From Luteococcus sp048595755 (lineage in GTDB: Bacteria > Actinomycetota > Actinomycetes > Propionibacteriales > Propionibacteriaceae), in the NCBI RefSeq assembly GCF_048595755.1, contig NZ_CP184360.1, forward strand, positions 1,860,001-1,924,000: a stretch of 64,000 nucleotides of DNA, written 5' to 3'. Below are positions 40,739 to 48,863 of the stretch, piece by piece (within the stretch, counting starts at the first letter, position 1; the number at the start of each line of letters is the position of its first letter). The notes under the pieces were generated by a model. That model ran no database searches. It was not told the origin of the DNA and saw nothing but the letters and a program-made list of their open reading frames with translations. Position numbers and translations under genes: made by a program.

Positions 40739-41998
40739 ATGCGTACCCCACCAAATGTCCTCCTCATGGCCGGAGCCCTCGCGCTGGCCGCCCCGCTGAC
40801 CTGCCTTCCCGCCCAGGCGAGCGCACCCGTCGAGCCTGCCGCCCAGCGCGTCACCAAGGATGTGCGCTTCGCCACCTTCAATGCCTCGCTGAACCGCGGC
40901 GCACAGGGCGAACTGGTGCACGACCTGTCCACCCGCGACGACGCCCAGGCCGCCGCCGTGGCCGAGATCATCCAGCGCACCGACGCCGACGTGATCCTGG
41001 TCAACGAGTTCGACTTCGTCGCCGGTGGCGAGGCGGCCGACCTGTTCCGCAAGAACTACCTGGAGGTGGGGCAGCAGGGCGCCAACCCGGTGCACTACCC
41101 GTACTCCTTCGTGGCGCCGGTCAACACCGGCGTCCCCTCCGGGCATGACCTCAACAATGACGGCACGCTGGGCGGCCCCGACGATGCCCTGGGCTTCGGG
41201 CAGTTCCCGGGCCAGTACGGCATGGTCGTCTACTCCAAGCACCCGATCGACCAGGAGCAGGTGCGTACCTTCCAGCACCTGCGCTGGGCCAGCATGCCCG
41301 GCGCCCTGCTTCCCGACGACCCGGCCACTCCCGAGCCGGCCGACTGGTACTCCCCGCAGGAGCTGGCCACGATGCCGCTGTCGTCCAAGTCGCACTGGGA
41401 CGTGCCGATCCGCATCGGTCGCAAGACGGTGCACCTGCTGGCCTCGCACCCCACCCCGCCGGTCTTCGACGGCGCCGAGGACCGCAACGGGCGGCGCAAC
41501 CACGACGAGATCCGGCTGTGGGCCGACTACGTCACCGGCGGCAAGCAGGCCTCCTGGATCGTCGACGACCAGGGTGGCCGCGGTGGGCTCAAGCGTGGCG
41601 AGCGCTTCGTCATCGCGGGCGACCAGAATGCCAACCCCTTCGACGGGGACTCCACCAAGGGCGCCATCGACCAGCTGCTCGACCACCCGCGCGTCAACAC
41701 CTCGCTGACCCCCAGCAGCGAGGGTGGCGTGGAGGCCTCCCGTCTGCAGGGCCAGGTGAACGACCAGCACATGGCGCCCGCCAAGTACGACACCGCCGAC
41801 TTCGGCGACCAGATCGGCTCCTCGGGCAACATGCGCGCCGACTACGTGCTGCCCAGCCGCAACCTGCCGATGCGCGACGCCGGGATCTTCTGGCCCACCA
41901 GCGATGATCCGCTCTCGAGGCTGACCGGAACCCACCCCTTCCCCTCCAGCGACCACCGTCTGGTCTGGGTGGACGTGAGGCTGCCGCACCACCGCTGA
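40739..41998 (+). CDS. Secreted endonuclease/exonuclease/phosphatase family protein
   Basis: 419 residues. The signal peptide runs about 1-27 (LLMAGALALAAPLTCLPAQA). The DNase I-like fold is read from VRFATFNASLNR, the metal-binding Glu in ILVNEFDF, GDQNANPFDGDS and the terminal SSDHRLVWVDV. A central insertion (ADWYSPQELATMPLSSKSHW) is common in secreted phosphodiesterases. It could be a nuclease or a phospholipase/phosphatase used for phosphate scavenging. Confidence 0.85.
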   Translation: MRTPPNVLLMAGALALAAPLTCLPAQASAPVEPAAQRVTKDVRFATFNASLNRGAQGELVHDLSTRDDAQAAAVAEIIQRTDADVILVNEFDFVAGGEAADLFRKNYLEVGQQGANPVHYPYSFVAPVNTGVPSGHDLNNDGTLGGPDDALGFGQFPGQYGMVVYSKHPIDQEQVRTFQHLRWASMPGALLPDDPATPEPADWYSPQELATMPLSSKSHWDVPIRIGRKTVHLLASHPTPPVFDGAEDRNGRRNHDEIRLWADYVTGGKQASWIVDDQGGRGGLKRGERFVIAGDQNANPFDGDSTKGAIDQLLDHPRVNTSLTPSSEGGVEASRLQGQVNDQHMAPAKYDTADFGDQIGSSGNMRADYVLPSRNLPMRDAGIFWPTSDDPLSRLTGTHPFPSSDHRLVWVDVRLPHHR

Positions 41999-42046
41999 GC
42001 TGGACAACCAACCCAGTAGGAAAAGCAACTCAGTAGGAAAAGCAAG

Positions 42047-42083
42047 GGGGGCGCCCCCGAACCGTGCGGTTCGAGGGCGCCCC
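42047..42083. terminator. Bidirectional hairpin between convergent genes
   Basis: GGGGCGCCCCCGAACCG pairs with CGGTTCGAGGGCGCCCC with one mismatch. It lies between the secreted EEP protein (+) and the phosphoribosyltransferase (-). Confidence 0.8.
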
Positions 42084-42104
42084 TGGCCTGTGCATCGGCC
42101 CGAG

Positions 42105-42611
42105 TCAGGCCGAGGGAGTCACCGGCGGCTCGGCCGACCACGGGAAGACGATCCACTTGTCGGTGCGGCGCCACACGTAGTCGGGCTCGACGATGGTGCT
42201 GGGCTTGGCATAGAGCACGACACTGCGCACCTGGGCGTCGAACTTCTCCAACAGTTCGATCACCAGCGCGAGGGTCCGTCCGGAGTCGGCGACGTCGTCG
42301 ACCACCAGCAGCTTCTGGCCCTTGATCGATTCGGTGTCGAGCATCGGGGCCAGCAGCACCGGATCGGGCAGGGTCTCGTGCACGTCGGTGTAGAACTCGA
42401 CATTGATCGCGTCGGTGAGCTTGGTGCCCATGGCATAGGTGAGGGCTCCGCCCGGCAGCATGCCGCCGCGCGCCACGGAGATGATGATGTCGGGCTCGAA
42501 GCCCGAATCGACCACCTGCTGGGCCAGTTCGCGCGAGGCGTCACCAAAGCCTTGCCAGGTGAGCACCTCCTTGTCGGTGAGGTTGCTGGAATCGGCGTGG
42601 TACGCAGTCAT
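42105..42611 (-). CDS. Phosphoribosyltransferase
   Basis: 168-residue type I PRTase. The PRPP loop is VVDDVADSGRTL (~97-108), with ISVARGGMLPGG as the pyrophosphate loop. The C-terminal DYVWRRTDKWIVFPW hood matches xanthine/hypoxanthine-guanine-type (Gpt-like) enzymes found in actinobacteria. It salvages a purine base with PRPP. Its ATG overlaps the stop of the upstream GNAT gene by 4 nt. Confidence 0.87.
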   Translation of the reverse strand: MTAYHADSSNLTDKEVLTWQGFGDASRELAQQVVDSGFEPDIIISVARGGMLPGGALTYAMGTKLTDAINVEFYTDVHETLPDPVLLAPMLDTESIKGQKLLVVDDVADSGRTLALVIELLEKFDAQVRSVVLYAKPSTIVEPDYVWRRTDKWIVFPWSAEPPVTPSA

Positions 42612-43195
42612 GCACCGACCCTATCCATCGGCCTGGCCGGCTCGGGGGCAGGGCCGTCGAAGAGCAGCTGCATGAAGACCGCATCCAGCCAGCGGTCGAA
42701 CTTGCGCCCCACCTGGCGCAACCGTCCGGCCTCCACGAAGCCGAGGCGTTCGTGGAACTGGATCGAGGTCTGGTTGTCGGCGTCGAGCACCCCCACCATG
42801 GTGTGCACACCGTCGGCGCGCGCCCGGTCGATCAGCGCCAGCATGAGCATGCGGCCCACGCCCAGCGCTCGGGAGCCGGGCGCGACGTAGACGCTGTGTT
42901 CCACGGTGTGGGCGTAACCGGCCTTGTCGCGGAATCGGCCGAAGGAGGCATAGCCCAGCACCTCACCGTCGTCGTCAGCCACCAGCACCGGGGTGCCGCC
43001 GTTGAGGCGCTCGTCGAGCCAGACCCGACGGTTCTCGGTGCTGACCGGTTCCAGGTCATAGCTGGCCGTCGTGCTCACCCCGGACTCGTTGTAGATCCGG
43101 GTGATGGCCGGGATGTCGTCGTGGGTGGCGGCACGGATGTGCAGCCGGGCGGGATGTGACAGGGGAGCGGTGGCAGAAGACATGCTGGGGGCCAT
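42608..43195 (-). CDS. GNAT N-acetyltransferase, phosphinothricin-acetyltransferase-like
   Basis: 195 residues from ATG 43195 (GTG 43204 and ATG 43183 are alternatives; no strong ribosome site). IRAATHDDIPAITRIYNE and YASFGRFRDKAGYAHTVEHSVYV are the Pat/YwnH signature. The acetyl-CoA loop is RALGVGRMLM. The DNQTSIQFHERLGFVEAG end is standard. Members acetylate phosphinothricin, methionine sulfone or similar amino acids. Cotranslated with the PRTase. Confidence 0.87.
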   Translation of the reverse strand: MAPSMSSATAPLSHPARLHIRAATHDDIPAITRIYNESGVSTTASYDLEPVSTENRRVWLDERLNGGTPVLVADDDGEVLGYASFGRFRDKAGYAHTVEHSVYVAPGSRALGVGRMLMLALIDRARADGVHTMVGVLDADNQTSIQFHERLGFVEAGRLRQVGRKFDRWLDAVFMQLLFDGPAPEPARPMDRVGA

Positions 43196-43288
43196 GTGCG
43201 ACACAGTATCGAGCTGTGGTGGGAGCTGCAGCAGCTGAGTCGATACCGCTACGGTCCCACCGTGGAACCAGTCGCAGAGGAGCGCCAG

Positions 43289-44638
43289 ATGCCCGACAGC
43301 AACACCCCCACCAGGTCACAGCGCCTGGAAGGTTTGAGCTTCAACCGTGCCCATGGGCGTCTGCTGCTCGGCTCGGGAATCGGCTGGGCCCTGGACGCCA
43401 TGGACGTCGGGCTGATCAGCTTCGTGATGGCGGCGCTTGCGGTGCAGTGGAAGCTCGACATGACCACCACCAGCTGGGTGGGCTCCATCGGTTTTGTGGG
43501 CATGGCACTGGGAGCCTCGCTGGGCGGACTGCTGGCCGACCGGATCGGGCGCCGCCAGGTCTTCGCCGCCACCTTGCTGGTCTACGGTCTGGCCACCGCC
43601 GCCTCGGCCCTGGTGGGTTCGGTTGCCGCGTTGATGGTCTTGCGCTTCATCGTCGGGCTGGGGCTCGGCGCGGAACTGCCGGTGGCCTCCACCCTGGTCA
43701 GCGAATTCGCCCCGGCCAGGATCCGCGGCCGCATGGTGGTGGCCCTGGAGGCCTTCTGGGCGTTGGGCTGGATGATGGCCGCGCTGCTCGGCTACCTGGT
43801 GATCCCGTTGGGCGACGACGGGTGGCGCTGGGCGCTGGCGGTGGGCCTGGTGCCCACGGCCTATGCCGCCGTCGTGCGCCACAAGTTGCCCGAATCGGTG
43901 CGCTTCCTGGAGTCGAAGGGCCGTTTTGCCGAGGCCGAGGCGGCCGTGGTCTCCTTCGAGCAGGCCAGCCCCGTCCGCGAGCGCGTCAACACCTCGGCCG
44001 GCGTCACCCTGGCCCCGGTGGTGGAGGAGCTGGGCGAACCCACTGGCCGGGAGCACATCTGGTCGTCGCGTTTCCGGGTGCGCACCGCGGCGCTGTGGGT
44101 GGTGTGGTTCTGCATCAACCTGAGCTACTACGGCGCCTTCATCTGGATCCCGTCGCTGCTGGTGCAGCAGGGATTCAGCATGGTGAAGTCCTTCGGGTTC
44201 ACGCTGGTCATGACGCTGGCCCAGCTGCCGGGCTACGCCCTGGCCGCCTGGCTGATCGAGGCCTGGGGGCGACGCGCGACCCTGGCGAGTTTCCTTGCGG
44301 GTTCCGCGCTCGCGGCGCTGGCCTATGGCCAGGCCGACAGCACCACCTGGATCCTGGTGTCCGGCTGTGCCCTGAGCTTCGCCAACCTGGGCGCCTGGGG
44401 TGCGCTGTATGCGATCGGTCCCGAGATCTACCCGACCTCGATCCGGGGCACCGGCACCGGTGCCGCCGCGGCCTTCGGGCGCATCGCCTCGATCCTCGCA
44501 CCGCTTTTGGTGCCGCTGCTGATTGCCCGGGGTGGCAATGTGCTGGCCTTCGGCGTCTTCTCGCTCGCCTTCGCGGTGGCGGCGGTGGCCTGTTTCGTGT
44601 TGCCGGAGTCACGCAACCGCAGCCTGGGCCGGGTCTGA
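43289..44638 (+). CDS. MFS transporter, metabolite:H+ symporter type
   Basis: 449 residues, 12 TM; ATG 43289 has GAGGAGCG upstream. TM1 has GSGIGWALDAMDVG with the Asp pair of the aromatic-acid/sugar-symporter group. The loop-2 motif is GLLADRIGRRQV and the loop-8 equivalent is LIEAWGRRAT. PEIYPTSIRGTGTG is the sugar-porter-like motif. Similar to niacin/aromatic acid carriers (YceI/NiaP-like). The substrate is uncertain. Confidence 0.85.
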   Translation: MPDSNTPTRSQRLEGLSFNRAHGRLLLGSGIGWALDAMDVGLISFVMAALAVQWKLDMTTTSWVGSIGFVGMALGASLGGLLADRIGRRQVFAATLLVYGLATAASALVGSVAALMVLRFIVGLGLGAELPVASTLVSEFAPARIRGRMVVALEAFWALGWMMAALLGYLVIPLGDDGWRWALAVGLVPTAYAAVVRHKLPESVRFLESKGRFAEAEAAVVSFEQASPVRERVNTSAGVTLAPVVEELGEPTGREHIWSSRFRVRTAALWVVWFCINLSYYGAFIWIPSLLVQQGFSMVKSFGFTLVMTLAQLPGYALAAWLIEAWGRRATLASFLAGSALAALAYGQADSTTWILVSGCALSFANLGAWGALYAIGPEIYPTSIRGTGTGAAAAFGRIASILAPLLVPLLIARGGNVLAFGVFSLAFAVAAVACFVLPESRNRSLGRV

Positions 44639-44649
44639 CGTCGCATGGC

Positions 44650-44728
44650 CGCGTGGGTTCCCGCAAGGCGAGTGGGTTTCTGGGAGGCGCGTGTGTTGCA
44701 ACCCACGCGGACCGCGCGAACCCACGCG
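44650..44728. repeat. Repeated GCGTGGGTT motif after the MFS gene
   Basis: CGCGTGGGTTC at 44650-44660 has inverted copies AACCCACGCG (44700-44709) and GAACCCACGCG (44718-44728). The gap 44639-44812 has no gene. Probable transcription end with alternative pairings. Confidence 0.45.
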
Positions 44729-44812
44729 TACAGCGCCAGACCTAGGGTGAACGCTGGCTGACAACTCGGCCAAAGCCGCCCGCTCGGCTGCGAACAGGGG
44801 CACAGTTGGGTC

Positions 44813-46573
44813 ATGGGACAGATGACACTGACTTTCCTGGGTGCTGCGGGCACCGTGACCGGTTCGAAGCACCTGGTGACCATCGGCGAGCGTCGAGTGC
44901 TCGTCGACGCCGGTCTGTTCCAGGGGGAGAAGAAGTGGCGTGAGCAGAACTGGGCCAAGTTCCCCGTCGATCCGGGCTCCATCTCCGACATCGTGCTCAC
45001 CCATGCCCACCTCGACCACGTGGGCTACATCCCGGCGCTGGTCAAGCACGGTTTTCGCGGCACCATCTGGTGCACGCCCGACACGATCGAGCTGGCCGAG
45101 ATCGTCCTGATGGATTCGGCCCACCTGCAGGAACAGGACGCCAAGGACGCGGCCGAAGGGGGCTGGAGCAAGCACAACCCGCCGCTGGCGCTGTACACCC
45201 AGGAAGACGTGCAGACCACGATGCGGCTCTTTCGTCCCGTGCCCTTCGACGTCGACACCGACCTGCGTGAGGGGTTGACGATTCGCCTCACCCGGGCCGG
45301 GCACATCCTGGGGTCGGCGTGCGTGAACCTGAGCCATGACGGGCGCAGCGTGCTGTTCAGCGGAGACCTGGGCCGTCATGACCATCCGGTGCTCAAGCCG
45401 CGCGGCGTACCGCAGGGTGCCGACTACGTGTTGATGGAGTCCACCTATGGCGATCGGGAGCACCCGGAGCCCGAGGGCCTGCCGCACGAGTTGTTCGCCG
45501 AGACCATTCGCCGCACGGTGGCCCGCGGCGGTTCGGTGCTGGTGCCCGCCTTCGCCGTCGACCGCACCGAGGCCGTGCTGAAGGTGATCACGGAGATGCA
45601 CCAGGCCGGCCGCATCCCCGAGGTGCCGGTCTTCGTGAACTCGCCCATGGCCACCGCCGCGCTCAAGGTCTACCGCGGCTCCGACGAGCTGCGCCCCGAC
45701 ATGGACGTCGACGACTTCGTCGACCTGCGCAACCTGCGAGAGGTGCGCAGCGTGGAGGAGTCCCGCTCCCTCAACGACCCGACCTTCCCCTGCATCATCA
45801 TCAGTTCCTCGGGCATGGCCACCGGCGGGCGTGTGGTGCACCACCTGGAGCACATGCTGCCCGATCCGAAGCACTCGGTGGTGCTGACCGGTTACCAGGG
45901 TGTCGGCACCCGAGGCCGTTCCCTGCTGGAAGGGGCCAAGCAGCTCAAGATGCATGGTCGCTATGTTCCGGTGCGCGCCACGATCGTGCAGGACCAGGAG
46001 TTCAGCGTGCACGCGGACTGCTCCGACCTGCTGGACTGGCTGCGCGACCTCCCGCGCAAGCCGCGCACCGTCTTCCTGGTGCACGGCGAGCAGGACTCTG
46101 CCGAGGCGCTGCGGGAACGCATCGTCGACGAGTTCGGCATCACCTGCGTGGTGCCCCGCCAGGGCGAGGTGGTCAGCGTCGACGTCGGTCCCGCCGTGGA
46201 GGCCGAACCGGTGCAAGAGCCCGCGCAGGTGGGCAGCCCGGTGCACATTCCGCCGGCCCCGACGCGCGATGCGGCGACCGTGGGGCCGCGCCTGACGACG
46301 CTGCAGGTGGTCAACCGCCTGGCCCGCGCCCTGGAGGAGGGCAATGGGGAGCTGTTGGCAGGGCTGCTGCACGGACCCGTGCGGGTGGGCGGCGTCGAGA
46401 CCGACGCCGGCACCTGGGCCGGGGAACTGCGCGGCTTCGAACTGGTTGACCTGGTGGATGCCGGGCGACGAGCCGTCGCGCGCGGGATGCTGCCCGGGGA
46501 TCCCGCGCGAGAGGTGGTCTTCTTCCTGGAGCTGGACGGGGAGGGTATCAGCGGCCTCGACCAGGTGGGCTGA
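44813..46573 (+). CDS. MBL-fold beta-CASP nuclease-like protein
   Basis: 586 residues. The metallo-beta-lactamase motif HAHLDH is at 64-69, with later GHILGSACV (His), FSGDLGRHD (Asp) and FSVHADCSDL (His of motif C). The beta-CASP insert contains ESTYGDREHP and SSSGMATGGRVVHHLEHML. The core (1-455) matches the YSH1/CPSF73-like RNA-processing nuclease family of bacteria. The last ~130 residues (rich in Pro/Val linker, then LQVVNRLARALEEGNGELL) are an extra domain I do not recognise. ATG 44813. Confidence 0.87.
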   Translation: MGQMTLTFLGAAGTVTGSKHLVTIGERRVLVDAGLFQGEKKWREQNWAKFPVDPGSISDIVLTHAHLDHVGYIPALVKHGFRGTIWCTPDTIELAEIVLMDSAHLQEQDAKDAAEGGWSKHNPPLALYTQEDVQTTMRLFRPVPFDVDTDLREGLTIRLTRAGHILGSACVNLSHDGRSVLFSGDLGRHDHPVLKPRGVPQGADYVLMESTYGDREHPEPEGLPHELFAETIRRTVARGGSVLVPAFAVDRTEAVLKVITEMHQAGRIPEVPVFVNSPMATAALKVYRGSDELRPDMDVDDFVDLRNLREVRSVEESRSLNDPTFPCIIISSSGMATGGRVVHHLEHMLPDPKHSVVLTGYQGVGTRGRSLLEGAKQLKMHGRYVPVRATIVQDQEFSVHADCSDLLDWLRDLPRKPRTVFLVHGEQDSAEALRERIVDEFGITCVVPRQGEVVSVDVGPAVEAEPVQEPAQVGSPVHIPPAPTRDAATVGPRLTTLQVVNRLARALEEGNGELLAGLLHGPVRVGGVETDAGTWAGELRGFELVDLVDAGRRAVARGMLPGDPAREVVFFLELDGEGISGLDQVG

Positions 46574-46728
46574 GCGCGGCCGAGGCTTTGCAGCGTGCGC
46601 TGCAAAGGGGCGTGCTGTCGCGCGACCCGTGCGGCTGGTCCGAGGTCTAGCGTCGAGGTGCAGGAAGCCACCGGCGAACCCGAGGGATGCGCCACTGGCT
46701 TCTCCAGCTCCACGAAAGGATGAACCCC

Positions 46729-47811
46729 ATGGCAACCCTGGTTGTTCTCGGCGCCGGCATCATGGCCACCGCGCTGGCCACACCCTTCGCCGACAATGGC
46801 AACACCGTGCGACTGGTGGGTACCCACCTGGATCGCGACGTCATCGAGTCGATCCAGCAGACCGGCGTGCACCCCAGGCTGGGACTCAAGGTTCCCGAGG
46901 GCACCGAGGCCTACCAGCTGGAGGATGCCGCCAAGGCCTTCGAGGGCGTCGACCTGGTGATGAGCGGCGTCAACTCCTTCGGCGTCGAGTGGGCCGGCGA
47001 ACAGCTGGCCGGTCTGCTCCGCCCCGGAATGCACGTCATCGCGCTGGCCAAGGGGCTGCGCGCCGACCAGGACGGCAAGTTCGAGATCCTGCCGCGCGTG
47101 CTCGCCAACCAGGTGCCCGAGGACCTGCGCAAGCAGGTGAGCTGGTCGGCCATCGCCGGCCCCTCGATCGCCGGCGAGGTGGCGGTGCGCCGCCACACCT
47201 GCGTCACCTTCACCGGTGACGACCTCCAGGCACTCCAAATGTGGCGTGACCTGTTCGAGACCGAGGCCTACCACGTCTGGCTCAACACCGACTTCACCGG
47301 CATCGAACTGATGGCGGCCACCAAGAACTGCTACGCCTTCGGGGCCGGTTTCATGCACGGAACCCTCCAGAAGCTCAAGGACGAGGGCGCCGAGTTCTCC
47401 GACAGCCCCTACGTCAACTTCAACTACGGGGCGGCCGTCTTCGGCCAGGCCTCGATCGAGATGCAGCAGTGGCTGCAGCTGATGGAATGCGATCCGCAGA
47501 CCGTGATGGGTCTGGCCGGCATCGGCGACTGCTTCGTGACCTCGATGGGCGGACGCAATGTGAAGGTGGGCACGCTGGTTGGCCAGGGCATGACCTTCAG
47601 CCAGGCCAAGGCCAAGATGCCCGGCGTGACCCTGGAGGGTGCCACCTGCATCGTCGTGGTGGGCAAGGCGCTCAAGCGGCTCACCGAGCGCGGCGTGGTG
47701 CCGGCCGAACAGTTCCCGCTGCTGCGGCACCTGTACGAGGTGGTGGGCGAGGATCAGCCGGTCAACGTGCCGTGGAAGAAGTTCTTCGGCTCCGACGGCG
47801 CCGGCCGCTGA
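46729..47811 (+). CDS. gpsA: NAD(P)-dependent glycerol-3-phosphate dehydrogenase
   Basis: 360 residues; ATG 46729 has GAAAGG eight bases upstream. The nucleotide-binding motif is VVLGAGIMATALATPFADNG (the third Gly of GxGxxG replaced by Ala). The catalytic Lys is in LMAATKNCYAFGAG. IAGPSIAGEVAVRRHT and GDCFVTSMGGRNVKVG are the family boxes. It divergently varies from standard GpsA (insert KLKDEGAEFSDSPYVNFNYG), so a related polyol phosphate is possible. Followed 45 bp later by a NagD-type phosphatase. Confidence 0.85.
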   Translation: MATLVVLGAGIMATALATPFADNGNTVRLVGTHLDRDVIESIQQTGVHPRLGLKVPEGTEAYQLEDAAKAFEGVDLVMSGVNSFGVEWAGEQLAGLLRPGMHVIALAKGLRADQDGKFEILPRVLANQVPEDLRKQVSWSAIAGPSIAGEVAVRRHTCVTFTGDDLQALQMWRDLFETEAYHVWLNTDFTGIELMAATKNCYAFGAGFMHGTLQKLKDEGAEFSDSPYVNFNYGAAVFGQASIEMQQWLQLMECDPQTVMGLAGIGDCFVTSMGGRNVKVGTLVGQGMTFSQAKAKMPGVTLEGATCIVVVGKALKRLTERGVVPAEQFPLLRHLYEVVGEDQPVNVPWKKFFGSDGAGR

Positions 47812-47856
47812 CCCCGGCCGTGGTGGCCACCGGAGTGATCGACGAGGATGGATGAC

Positions 47857-48744
47857 ATGGAAGAGACGACGGTGGCCACCCAGCCCAGCCCCACCCACCC
47901 CGAGCAGCTGCACCCAGCCCAACTGCATGGGGCCTATGTCTTCGACATGGATGGCACGATCTACCTGGGCGACGAGCTGTTGCCCGGCGCGGCCCGGCTG
48001 GTGCGTGAACTGCGTCGGCGGCAGATCCCGGTGCGCTTCCTGAGCAACAACCCCACCAAGGATCCGCAGCAGTATGCGGAGAAGCTGGAACGCCTCGGGC
48101 TGCCCACCGACGTGGCCGACATCGCCAACACGGTGGTCACCACCACCCGCTGGTTGCGGTCGCACCACCCCGATGCGGTGCTCTTCCCGATCGCCGAGGA
48201 GCCGCTGTGCCGGGCCCTGACCGAGGCCGGTTTCCGGCTCAGCGAGGATCCGGCCGAGATCGACGTCGTCATCGCCTCCTATGACCGAGGCTTCGACTAC
48301 CGCAAGCTGCAGATCGCTTTCGACGCCTTGTGGTTCCACAAACGGGCAATCCTGGTGCAGACAAATCCCGACCGCTACTGCCCCTTCCCGGGGGGATGGG
48401 GCGAGCCCGACTGCGCCGCCATCACCGCCGCCATCGAGGCGTGCACCGGGGTGAGCTGCCAGGTGAACCTGGGCAAGCCGTCGTCGGTGATGCTCACCGA
48501 GGCGCTGGCAGGCCTCGACGTGGCCGTCGAGGATGCCGTGATGGTGGGGGACCGGTTGCAGACCGACATCCAGATGGCGGTGGAGACCGGCATGAGGTCG
48601 GCGCTGGTGCTCACCGGAGAGGCCACCGCCGAGGACGCGGCCCAGTTGCCCCCGGCAGAGCGCCCCAGTTATCTGCTGGACCGAATCGACCGGCTGCTGC
48701 CCCCGCAGGTGTGGCAGGAGCTGGGCTGGACCGAGGACGACTGA
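47857..48744 (+). CDS. NagD-type HAD phosphatase
   Basis: 295 residues; ATG 47857 (GAGG nine bases upstream; ATG 47848 abuts it). HAD motif I DMDGTIYLGDELLPGA, motif II FLSNNPTK, motif III Lys (LGKPSS) and motif IV GDRLQTDIQMA, with a C2 cap (QIAFDALWF, NPDRYCPFPGG). These are the p-nitrophenyl/glycerol-3-phosphate phosphatase family. Beside gpsA it may dephosphorylate glycerol-3-phosphate or another polyol phosphate. Confidence 0.88.
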   Translation: MEETTVATQPSPTHPEQLHPAQLHGAYVFDMDGTIYLGDELLPGAARLVRELRRRQIPVRFLSNNPTKDPQQYAEKLERLGLPTDVADIANTVVTTTRWLRSHHPDAVLFPIAEEPLCRALTEAGFRLSEDPAEIDVVIASYDRGFDYRKLQIAFDALWFHKRAILVQTNPDRYCPFPGGWGEPDCAAITAAIEACTGVSCQVNLGKPSSVMLTEALAGLDVAVEDAVMVGDRLQTDIQMAVETGMRSALVLTGEATAEDAAQLPPAERPSYLLDRIDRLLPPQVWQELGWTEDD

Positions 48745-48863
48745 AAGAGCCCGGCGCCGGGCAGGCGGGAAAAGCTGTGCAACCCCTGCTGCCCGACTTG
48801 CCAGGCGTCCTACCATCATGGAGACGGGCTTCCCAGAAACCCAGACGCTACGAGAGGGATCAC

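Noticed and set aside
45961..48819. 952-codon open frame opposite gpsA and the HAD phosphatase
   Set aside because: Shadow frame across two well-supported + strand genes with no recognisable motif.
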